From IMG/VR virus record IMGVR_UViG_3300015360_001272, positions 1-24,027 of that record: a DNA stretch of 24,027 bases. One strand, given 5' to 3'. Made by a program: the position numbers and the translations under genes. Below the pieces are notes generated by a model. The model was not told the origin of the DNA. It ran no database searches and saw only the letters and a program-made list of their open reading frames with translations. Origin of the DNA: a virus. Position 1 is the stretch's first letter; each line of letters opens with the position of its first letter. This document shows, piece after piece, positions 15,201-20,199 of this stretch.

Positions 15201-15837
15201 CGGACTCACGTACGCGCGGCTAGGTGGTATCCTTGGGTTCGACGCCAAGACGCTTGCGAAGGTCAAGGCTGAAGGTGGGCCGATCGCTGACTTGATCGCC
15301 ACGCTGCAGGAGCTGGCACCGGGGGCAACCTCCCTCAGTGCACTGCAGACACTGGTCAAGGAAGTCCGCCACAAGATCGAGGATCGCGACTACGTGAGCC
15401 CCGTTCTCGGGTTCGCTAACGGCGGGCTGGTGCGCGGTTCGACGGTGGCGCGGGTCGGTGAAAACGGCCCCGAGCTGATTCTACCGCTCAGTCAGGCTTT
15501 TCGCACGAGCGAGGTGCAACGCTACTTCGCGCGCATGGTTGCTGACATGCCGCGACTGCTGACTGATTTCCGCCCGCGGCAGCCGTTCACGCCCGCGGCA
15601 CAGGGTCCACGCGAGGCACCGCCTCGGGTCAACCTGACACAAGCACCGCAGCAGCCCCGTGACGTTGCCATCAAGGTCGAAATCAACATCAGCGGCCTGG
15701 ATACGACGAACCCCAAGGAAGTCGCCGCAGCGATCAAGCCTGTGATCGTTGACGCGATGTCGGAAGCCTTGAAGCGAAGCAACAAGCTCCGCGCCGAAGT
15801 CGCCATCATTGGCGGGTCCGGTCCGACGTATCGTTAA
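9238..15837 (+). CDS. Tail tape measure protein
   Basis: The 2199-residue protein starts at ATG 9238, with only a weak GAG-type ribosome site. It fixes tail length and is ejected with the DNA. At a usual 0.15 nm per residue the tail would be about 330 nm. Order: short N-terminal domain; hydrophobic ALGPAALVAVAGIGALGKIL (85-104); PhageMin_Tail-type helical domain (about 108-300, with FGREFEKGLANLSAITGATG); coiled coils to about 900; a 15-Gly run (928-942). A hydrophobic, Ala/Gly-rich, membrane-active part follows (about 945-1100). More helical repeats and coiled coil (about 1620-1880), a Gly/Thr-rich linker (about 1939-1967), and the hallmark FANGGLVRGSTVARVGENGP (2059-2078) come after. It is the largest gene here and follows the chaperones that coat it. 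Confidence 0.95.
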   Translation: MAERTVEIRLRVAAPGADAVFAALSKGGSDVANNLGVSIASDGLTASSGKATQALTLKAKTMEGLRNVARQYAAQLGPVGSSVAALGPAALVAVAGIGALGKILSDSIRFGREFEKGLANLSAITGATGKDLNYLRDQAIELGRSTTSAAIQTVEAFKLIASAKPELLEDAKALAAVTREAIALAEATGTAVPESSRLLVTALNQFGAGAGEASRFINVLAAGAKFGAAEIPDLADAIVKAGTEARGAGLSFEQFNAVLQKLAAFGTPAEKIGTSLRNIFLELQKGSDATNPKIVGITKALENLAAQQLTVTELTDRFETENVTVAQQLLQVSSSLETMTGQITATSEAYDQQRINTDTLEGSIAKLRNAYEELLAAISQDQSLLRDLVVIFGELLHVTALVANSTDGWKIVIGAASAAAGLLTGNVAVAAGAYVTLSSALDANRAHQESVAQTQRDAAEAARLAAVAQRDAAEAARRAAEFVSGLDAEVRGLTTGLGGMSPLIADTASFLASLGGAAAGAAKDLEALKAAQEAAIKENDDSSKRLQVEVKVREESKRLGRDQVETNLAVADALRQSNGVEHDASVSRGELERKNQALITSGKDHAKSIKAEAGEFQRLREAMAEKIATTEAEANAIAQSIARGDSYVQTLANIAAAQLHAKGATDKETESYRQQALHAEEAAEKLSKLKEFQSFTTNGNERLAQLDLERKAIDEVGAARGRSIDIERAQAVAAAEFTARTAQQNDEKIEGARRLAAELFDQQHANDALRDSQAALQGTRDSIGDIQARINVLNQQASGTLTLAQATEELAVIEARRRAINQGGTLSPEAEAGVRQLVQLQEEYAHAERAAARFARTTQDSLDDAFDSVVDLGRGAFEELFATGRIDAGRFADGLKSIIFKALADIATQKIILPIVANIVGAVGGAVGGGGGGGGGGGGGGGAGGILQQGQQLFSLGKQLYSGFGALTNALGLTTSAVANGAAATTLLSADISSLAAYSVVGPSIAGTGALGAVGGGAIAPGLVVDVATGLTVDVATGTIVGGAAPGLGSAGAVGGGGALAGAGASLAAAGVAAAVAAAVIGIVGTLSIAAGASQARTSFFDREDSFKYVSKAVTDDTTLNALSELTVRLMSFGAISGKEAGKAMFDLFNGEVSFGNIAGTTALMLANPLAPLLYLASQPPTKGTAIRKNFEEFIENDEIGSGFFGRDSGTFIRGIGQDGKVGDRADRLTPEQLTSVGGGTRGIIAETGLEFVPAMREFIKLQEEAIGLNKEQIDGAFGLGVAYRAIIGKKGGNEEQRSLAIIADLLGSINVEGADAAESMEIFGNAILALGRPRQTLETMLRFFASEDNDVALQDQERAVQGVAAAFYQDLPQGVDAAAIAIAMFHKNATFTFEELDKQIRGAVAEAEAFGPALQEAFSSGLFDGDLNVEAFTKSLTTSVDNAFREQIAKLTFDSVIDGAFKGDILGPVLDTITDTEEKVKSGDLTRAEASEIQKQALRDARTAMEGLRPLMEELINAGRDLASVFTEADNSVLGLATAIVQLQAAQEQFNNALDARIFALRNDGGASAEVIRRDLPDIEREFRLTQLQNFGSQSEIVAAANSGVITASELEQYLRRVPGGPDEATTEDKLGALTRLQALAERDLEIRVAAINAETAVIVKQHQDNITRLTKEREQIQRNAQAAIDAKQTELEAVQEALATAQAWKATLDQVTDTLLQIQVGNTSPDSGIVRLQTLQSEFFAQQARFNDTSLTDEQRQEAAGKLSTLAPQILGQAQAAGIAQSSEAFRVIFEQVALALDKIKNEAGVKAVDVDALIVKQTKLQEDIKALQKGTNAKLDAIEAQLRTEQDAITAAQDAAKEKIQEVSNNTAGVLEWIQGQGNAIFEQKQDELKAKLAALGVTDISIESIQASSLTELQAIRALIEGQGSTVVNGPVKSGDGGDGGTGGGGSTGGGTGGPGGGQSSGRYGLTAVGQEKLKAAIEPLGVGGLTYARLGGILGFDAKTLAKVKAEGGPIADLIATLQELAPGATSLSALQTLVKEVRHKIEDRDYVSPVLGFANGGLVRGSTVARVGENGPELILPLSQAFRTSEVQRYFARMVADMPRLLTDFRPRQPFTPAAQGPREAPPRVNLTQAPQQPRDVAIKVEINISGLDTTNPKEVAAAIKPVIVDAMSEALKRSNKLRAEVAIIGGSGPTYR
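10599..10678 (+). repeat. 42-nt tandem duplication inside the tape measure gene
   Basis: Bases 10599-10627 recur perfectly at 10641-10669, and the next nine bases match with one change, giving a 42-nt period. The protein reads QRDAAEAARLAAVA then QRDAAEAARRAAE. The near-identity of DNA indicates a recent in-frame duplication of 14 residues in the coiled-coil region. Confidence 0.85.
12019..12063 (+). repeat. GGC-GGT-GGT-GGT 12-nt repeat encoding 15 glycines
   Basis: The 12-nt unit GGCGGTGGTGGT occurs three times, followed by GGCGGTGGT. All units are in frame, so copy number changes would alter the Gly linker by four residues without frameshift. It separates a helical part from the hydrophobic part of the tape measure protein. 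Confidence 0.9.
12310..12351 (+). repeat. Short direct repeat of 18 nt in the tape measure gene
   Basis: The 18-mer starting GTCGATGTCGC occurs at 12310-12327 and 12334-12351, a 24-nt period. It encodes VDVATGLT followed by VDVATGTI in the hydrophobic Ala/Gly-rich region. It is probably a small recent slippage duplication. Confidence 0.75.
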
Positions 15838-15860
15838 CCCCAACACACTAAGGAGTCCAT

Positions 15861-16436
15861 GTGATGCGAACGATTGTCGGCGCGTGCTGCGCCCTGTCCG
15901 TTATGGTGTCGGTTGCGTTTGCGCAGCCGGCACCCGTTACGTTCCGGGCGCGGTTCGCGCCGTTCGCATCCAACGCGACCGCGGCTCGCATGCTGCGCGT
16001 CAGCTCCCCTGACGTCGTCGTCCTGCCGGACGCGTTCGTGGCGCAACAGGAGTGCGACCCGCCGCAAGCGGGCGTACTCTGCGCCTACTTCATCACGCCA
16101 GCCTCGCCCGGTGAGGAGCTGCGGTTTCGGCTCTGTCAATCGAACGGGGCCGGGGAAGCCTGCACGGGATGCGGCGGGGCGACTCAGTGCGACACGCCTG
16201 ACCGCTTCGCCACCATCCCGACGGCCACCCCGACGGCCACTGTTACACCTACCGCCACGGCCACCGCTTCTCCGACTCTGACTCCTACGCGGTCACCTAC
16301 TCCTGTGCTCACGGCTACGCGGACCGCGACGCGTACGCCGACGCCATCACCCACACGCACCCCGACCCCGACGGCGACCCCAACGCCGGTGCGGCCCCCC
16401 GCGCCGGTATTCGAGTCGGTCGAGGTGGTGCCGTGA
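15861..16436 (+). CDS. Exported protein with Thr/Pro-rich C-terminal tail
   Basis: The protein has 191 residues. AAGGAG at 15850-15855 serves GTG 15861 or ATG 15864; both are in frame and give the same protein but one residue. A Sec signal peptide is clear: MRTIVGACCALSVMVSVAFA with likely cleavage before QPAP. The mature domain (to about 118) has six cysteines (65, 74, 92, 101, 104, 110, including CTGCGG), suggesting disulfides outside the cytosol. Residues 120-178 are TP/TA repeats such as TATPTATVTPTATATASPT, a stiff, extended stalk of a kind common in secreted proteins of Deltaproteobacteria-like genomes. It is translationally coupled to a second exported protein. Function unknown: it may be displayed on the infected cell or be an external tail component, though virion proteins normally lack signal peptides. 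Confidence 0.75.
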   Translation: MMRTIVGACCALSVMVSVAFAQPAPVTFRARFAPFASNATAARMLRVSSPDVVVLPDAFVAQQECDPPQAGVLCAYFITPASPGEELRFRLCQSNGAGEACTGCGGATQCDTPDRFATIPTATPTATVTPTATATASPTLTPTRSPTPVLTATRTATRTPTPSPTRTPTPTATPTPVRPPAPVFESVEVVP

Positions 16437-16885
16437 GGATCACGTTAGCGACCGTGGCGCTGCTCGGGCTGCTTGCGCAGCCCGTGCACGCCGCGGTGCT
16501 CACCTTCCAGTGGACGCAGCCGCAAGGCTGCGCCTCACTGGCGGGGTGGGAAATCCTCGCGGCGCCGATCACCGAGCGCAAACCGAACCCCGCTGTCAAA
16601 CGAGCTGAACCGGCCGGCGTCATCCCGAATGACGCGGCTGTCCGTTGCGAGCCGCACGCCACTGCAAACGTGGCGGTCGATGGGCTTGGGCGTCGTCGCC
16701 TCTGGCTGCGCGCGCTCGGCACGCGACCAAACCTCGACAGTCCGACGTCGGAACCGCTCGACGTCAATCTGCCGCTCGTCATCGAGTGGCCGGCGAAGTG
16801 CACGCGGCTGATCGTCGCGCGTCACGATGACGCCGACAACGAGCCCCGCATCCAATGGCAGCCGAACCGCTGCGACGAGCGCTAA
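16433..16885 (+). CDS. Second exported protein, coupled to the Thr/Pro-rich one
   Basis: The 150-residue protein starts at GTG 16433 in a GTGA overlap, with GAGG at 16421-16424. The N-terminus is a good Sec signal peptide (MRITLATVALLGLLAQPVHA, cleavage before AVLTF). The mature part of about 130 residues begins LTFQWTQPQGCASLAGWEIL, which recalls the first strands of a fibronectin III-like beta sandwich, and ends PNRCDER. It has four cysteines, probably two disulfides. No membrane anchor or lipobox is visible. It probably works with the upstream exported protein in the periplasm or at the surface. I do not recognise a specific family. Confidence 0.72.
   Translation: MRITLATVALLGLLAQPVHAAVLTFQWTQPQGCASLAGWEILAAPITERKPNPAVKRAEPAGVIPNDAAVRCEPHATANVAVDGLGRRRLWLRALGTRPNLDSPTSEPLDVNLPLVIEWPAKCTRLIVARHDDADNEPRIQWQPNRCDER
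16465..16484 (+). repeat. Perfect 8-bp hairpin within the signal peptide codons
   Basis: CGGGCTGC (16465-16472) and GCAGCCCG (16477-16484) form a perfect stem with a TTGC loop, 32 nt into the coding region of the second exported protein. It has no T-run, so it is not a terminator. It might slow early translation or be chance in GC-rich coding DNA. Confidence 0.4.
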
Positions 16886-16894
16886 GGAGTTCAT

Positions 16895-18166
16895 GTGTCT
16901 GGTCCGTATAGTGACGTGGTCTGGCAATCCCTAAACGGGTACCTGCGTGTCTCGCCTAACGCTGCGGTGGTGGTGAAGAATGCAGGCACGAGCACGGTCG
17001 CCGCATCGACGACCGCCGACGCGAATGGCAACTGGACCGTCACGCTGGCGGTCAGCGGGTTTTACGACATCTTCATCACCGCGCTGACGGGTCAGACGGG
17101 GTCGCTCTTGAACCGCTGGCTGCAAATCGACGCGGGCGGCACGGCGCTCGCAGTCATTGACGGCGGGTCGCACGTGGCACGCGCGTCGGCCGATCAGTTC
17201 TTTACGTCGAGTCCGTTCCCTGCCGCGACGTCCGCGGCGGCTGAGCGCCCGTTGCCGTTCGCCGGCACGGTCAACGCGCTGAGTGCGAGCGTGACGCCTG
17301 CGCTCACCACCGGCGAGCAGATCGTGCTCGACCTGATGAAGAACGGGGCATCGACGGGCCTGACGGCAACGCTCTCGTCGTCGACGCAACAATCTAACGT
17401 CGGCGGCGGCGTCGCGTTCGCGCTCGGGGATCGCTACGCCATCCGCGCCCAACGCAGCGGCCCGCTCGTCGGTGTCGTCAGTGGCTCGTCGACCGGGTCC
17501 AATGCGTCGGCCAACGGCGTCAATATCAGCGTCAGTGGCCTGACGTCACCCGGTCCAGCCGCGGGTGAACGCATCGCCATCGTGGCAATCGCCGCGTTCG
17601 ACGCAAGCACGGCGCTCGGCGTTCTGGAACCCACGGCGGTGACACACGCCAGCTTCGCCGCGATGACCAAGCTCGCGGCCACGCAGCTGATCGTCGGCGG
17701 CAAGACGCTGCGGTTGTCGCTCTGGTACATTCTCAATCCACCCGTCACGCTGACCACCTTCACCATGGGGAGCGCGTTCACCACGCACCCCCGCGAGTAT
17801 GCGACCGCGGCGTGCATTCTGTTGCAGGGCGCCGCGTCGATCACGTCGTCCGGTTCCAGTACGGCAGCCGGCGGCAGCGTCGGGGTGACACTGACCCCGA
17901 CCGTCGCTAACGCCATCATGGTCGATGCGGTCGTTGGCAACGGCAATATCAACCTCGTCGGCGCCACGAGTCAGACTGAAATCGCCGAGGTCGGCACCAC
18001 GAACCACCTCGCGATCGGGGTGCGGCTCACGCCGAACACGTCGCCGCTGCTGTCCACGTGGACGCAAGCGGCGGGCACGCAAATGGTGATGGTCAGCGCG
18101 ATGGTCGCGCCCACGACGGGCTACGTGCCCGGCACCGACGTCGCAACGTCGCTCAAGTTTTCGTAA
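16895..18166 (+). CDS. Predicted tail/virion protein, beta-rich
   Basis: The protein has 423 residues. AAGGAG at 16884-16889 sets the start at GTG 16895. An ATG two bases upstream is out of frame and stops quickly. The sequence is rich in Thr, Ser, Ala and Gly and in short beta strands. The N-terminal 80 residues have an Ig-like pattern (ADANGNWTVTLAVSGFYDIF). A second unit (about 95-215) has PLPFAGTVNALSASVTPALT and ALGDRYAIRAQRSG, reminiscent of jelly-roll domains. The third (about 220-410) has VTHASFAAMTKLAATQLIVG, LSLWYILNPP and a final AGTQMVMVSAMVAP. No signal peptide is present. Position after the tape measure gene in the tail-tip cluster suggests an adhesion or tip protein; the specific role is unknown. 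Confidence 0.72.
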   Translation: MSGPYSDVVWQSLNGYLRVSPNAAVVVKNAGTSTVAASTTADANGNWTVTLAVSGFYDIFITALTGQTGSLLNRWLQIDAGGTALAVIDGGSHVARASADQFFTSSPFPAATSAAAERPLPFAGTVNALSASVTPALTTGEQIVLDLMKNGASTGLTATLSSSTQQSNVGGGVAFALGDRYAIRAQRSGPLVGVVSGSSTGSNASANGVNISVSGLTSPGPAAGERIAIVAIAAFDASTALGVLEPTAVTHASFAAMTKLAATQLIVGGKTLRLSLWYILNPPVTLTTFTMGSAFTTHPREYATAACILLQGAASITSSGSSTAAGGSVGVTLTPTVANAIMVDAVVGNGNINLVGATSQTEIAEVGTTNHLAIGVRLTPNTSPLLSTWTQAAGTQMVMVSAMVAPTTGYVPGTDVATSLKFS

Positions 18167-18175
18167 GGAGTTTCG

Positions 18176-19357
18176 ATGGCATACACGGGGGGCATCAAAG
18201 TCGTATACGCCAGCGGCTCGCCGCTGTTCGGCACGTACGGCAGCACGCCGCGCTATCTCGCGGCGGGCACCGTCATCAACGGGTCCGACGGTCCGTTCGC
18301 GTCGATCGACGTCAAGCACGGGATCAAGCCGGACGATAACATCTCCGGGGCCTACGCGATGGTAGGGAACGCTGGGTATCCTTACGGTGTCGTGGGCATT
18401 GATTCGCAGTCCGATGACACCATGAACACGCTGACGATCTACTGTAACGACGCGAGCAACGAGTGCGTGATCAACGGGTCGCTTCGCGCGTTCGCTGGCG
18501 CGCGCGTGGTCGTGAAAAATAAGCTCTGGACGGGCGACAGCGTCGGCAGTCGTGGTACGTCGTCGCGGCTCCGCGTCGGTGGGCTCCGCGCGAGCGGTCC
18601 CGGTGCCTGCTTCAGCACGCAATTCGTCGATAACGTCACGTGTACCGGCGCCGTGTGGGTCGACTTCCACGCGTTCTCCGCGATCGGTTCCTATTGGGGC
18701 GTGTTCGATCTTTCGAGCACGATCATCTCGCAACGCGCGGGGCACCTCGACCTGCGCGGCTTCATCTATCAGCACTCCTCGGGCGGCAGCGTCGGCAACT
18801 ACGTCGTCTGGATCGAGGATGACAACGTGCTTCTTGGTGAGGGCCTGGGCGTGCTGACCGGGCTCGCGGCGGACTCGCTGCTCACACCCGCCAACGGCTA
18901 CACCAACGGCGGCGACTTCGTCGGGTGGTTGATCGACCTGCAGAGCTCTAGTCACCAAGGCATCGGGCTATTCGGTAAGGGTCGCTCACGACTCGGCGGC
19001 AGCACCGGCGCGGTCAAGATCACGGGGCCGAACATGGCGACTGTGCGCGCCGTCAGCGTCGGCCAGCTCTCGTATGTGGCGGTGCAGCTCGACACGAACA
19101 TGCCCGATTGCTGGCTGAACGCGGCCGGGCTGTCCGCGATCGACTTCGGCGTGCAGCCGTCAACCACGTACCCGCCAGCATGGAAGTTCACGGCCGATTA
19201 TAACAGTGCGATCGGCTGGCTGCCATCCGGCGCGACCGCATCGCAGTGGCTCGCGGGCCTAGAGAACGGCACGCAAGTCGCGGTCCGCGCCAACAGTCGC
19301 GGCGAGCTGTGTGCGCCGTCGGACCCGCTCATCGCCGGCACGATCACCGTCCGCTAG
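18176..19357 (+). CDS. Predicted tail-tip or adhesin protein
   Basis: The 393-residue protein starts at ATG 18176 after AAGGAG at 18165-18170. The sequence is made of many short strands with Gly, Ser, Asn and Asp turns. The centre (about 85-240) has a strand-turn rhythm that could be a parallel beta-helix like tail spikes (LTIYCNDASNECVINGSLRA, HLDLRGFIYQHSSGGSVGNY). There is no obvious catalytic triad, signal peptide or membrane segment. The C-terminus (LCAPSDPLIAGTITVR) is compact. It is encoded in line with the preceding structural gene using the same strong ribosome site, so it is probably made in similar amount. Receptor binding is a reasonable guess but unproven. Confidence 0.68.
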   Translation: MAYTGGIKVVYASGSPLFGTYGSTPRYLAAGTVINGSDGPFASIDVKHGIKPDDNISGAYAMVGNAGYPYGVVGIDSQSDDTMNTLTIYCNDASNECVINGSLRAFAGARVVVKNKLWTGDSVGSRGTSSRLRVGGLRASGPGACFSTQFVDNVTCTGAVWVDFHAFSAIGSYWGVFDLSSTIISQRAGHLDLRGFIYQHSSGGSVGNYVVWIEDDNVLLGEGLGVLTGLAADSLLTPANGYTNGGDFVGWLIDLQSSSHQGIGLFGKGRSRLGGSTGAVKITGPNMATVRAVSVGQLSYVAVQLDTNMPDCWLNAAGLSAIDFGVQPSTTYPPAWKFTADYNSAIGWLPSGATASQWLAGLENGTQVAVRANSRGELCAPSDPLIAGTITVR

Positions 19358-19425
19358 CGCGGCGCTTCCTTCTCACTGCTGCGGGCATCGCTCGCATAGG
19401 CCAAATCATGCCCATCGTACTTGAC

Positions 19426-19430
19426 GGAGG
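19426..19430 (+). promoter_or_regulatory. Ribosome-binding site deciding the start at 19435
   Basis: GGAGG lies 4 nt before GTG 19435. The alternative ATG at 19408, 27 nt upstream in the same frame, has only a weak AGG before it. The 77 bases between the previous stop and 19435 hold no other feature that I can see. Confidence 0.55.
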
Positions 19431-19434
19431 ATTC

Positions 19435-20196
19435 GTGGCAACGTCGAAGCAATACAGCCCGCTGGCAAAGTCATTCACCGTGTTTGCGGCGACGAACATG
19501 CACGCGAGCTATCCCGCGACGCGTATCGCGGTGCCGAACCCGCGGCGGTTCGCCCGGTCATCCAGCACCACCGCCCCGGTGTTCACGCTGAACCTCGGCG
19601 CCCCGACCACGATTCAAGCGTTCAGCATCGAAAACGTGAATTTCGGCACCCTCACCATCGAAGGTAGCAACTCCAGCAGCAGCGGATTCACGCAGCTTCA
19701 AACCTTCAGCGTGAGCACGGCCGAGCGCTGGACGACGCGCCGGAAGCTGATTTGCGTGCCGTCGTCGACCTGGACGTTTCAGTATGTGCGACTGACGCCC
19801 GCCAGCCTCGATGCAGGGGCGACCTTTTTCAAGGTCGGCATGGTTGGGGCCTGGCCGCTGCTTAAGACGCTGAGTCAGAACGTCGCAACGGGGTACAGCA
19901 AGCAACTGCCGTCCAAGGCCGAGGAGCTGCAGATCGGTGGCTCTGAGGAGGTCGGGATGGCGACGCCGACCCGGACGGTGATCACCGCGACGGTGCGACC
20001 CGAAACGACAGACACCGCGACGCTGAATCAATACGCGGAGCTGGCGAACATCCCAAAAAATCGCGTGTTCCTTTGGTACGACAACGAGGGTGACTTGACG
20101 CAGGTGCATCACATGCAGCGAACGGGTGACTTCGAGGTGGTGCGCGAAGGTGTCGAGTCGCCCATTTCGGGCATTCAATTTCGCGAGGTGCTGTAA
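19435..20196 (+). CDS. Tail protein with discoidin (F5/8 type C)-like N-terminal domain
   Basis: The protein has 253 residues from GTG 19435, or 262 from ATG 19408. Residues 10-130 read like a galactose-binding jelly roll: an ATRIAVPNPRRFARSS lead-in, VFTLNLGAPTTIQAFSIENV, TLTIEGSNSSSSGFTQLQTF, then FQYVRLTPAS. This is the 'lDLG...i.-i.v.g.n...-v.i..S.dg..w' pattern of discoidin-type domains. The C-terminal 120 residues (ITATVRPETTDTATLNQYAE, RVFLWYDNEGDLTQVHHMQR) look like a tail-tip scaffold similar to distal tail proteins. It directly precedes the large hub gene by 3 nt, the usual place for a distal tail or Dit-like adaptor. A carbohydrate-binding adaptor at the tail tip is the most likely role, by pattern and context only. 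Confidence 0.65.
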   Translation: MATSKQYSPLAKSFTVFAATNMHASYPATRIAVPNPRRFARSSSTTAPVFTLNLGAPTTIQAFSIENVNFGTLTIEGSNSSSSGFTQLQTFSVSTAERWTTRRKLICVPSSTWTFQYVRLTPASLDAGATFFKVGMVGAWPLLKTLSQNVATGYSKQLPSKAEELQIGGSEEVGMATPTRTVITATVRPETTDTATLNQYAELANIPKNRVFLWYDNEGDLTQVHHMQRTGDFEVVREGVESPISGIQFREVL

Positions 20197-20199
20197 GCC

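Noticed and set aside
17546-18958. 470-codon open frame on the minus strand
   Set aside because: It lies opposite two plus-strand genes that have AAGGAG ribosome sites. Its product is a low-complexity Arg/Asp/Val/His-rich sequence without domains, as expected from antisense frames in GC-rich DNA.
19358-19434. Possible terminator or promoter between two tail genes
   Set aside because: Only a short GCGGGC/GCTCGC imperfect stem with a 3-nt loop and no T-run, and no promoter boxes.
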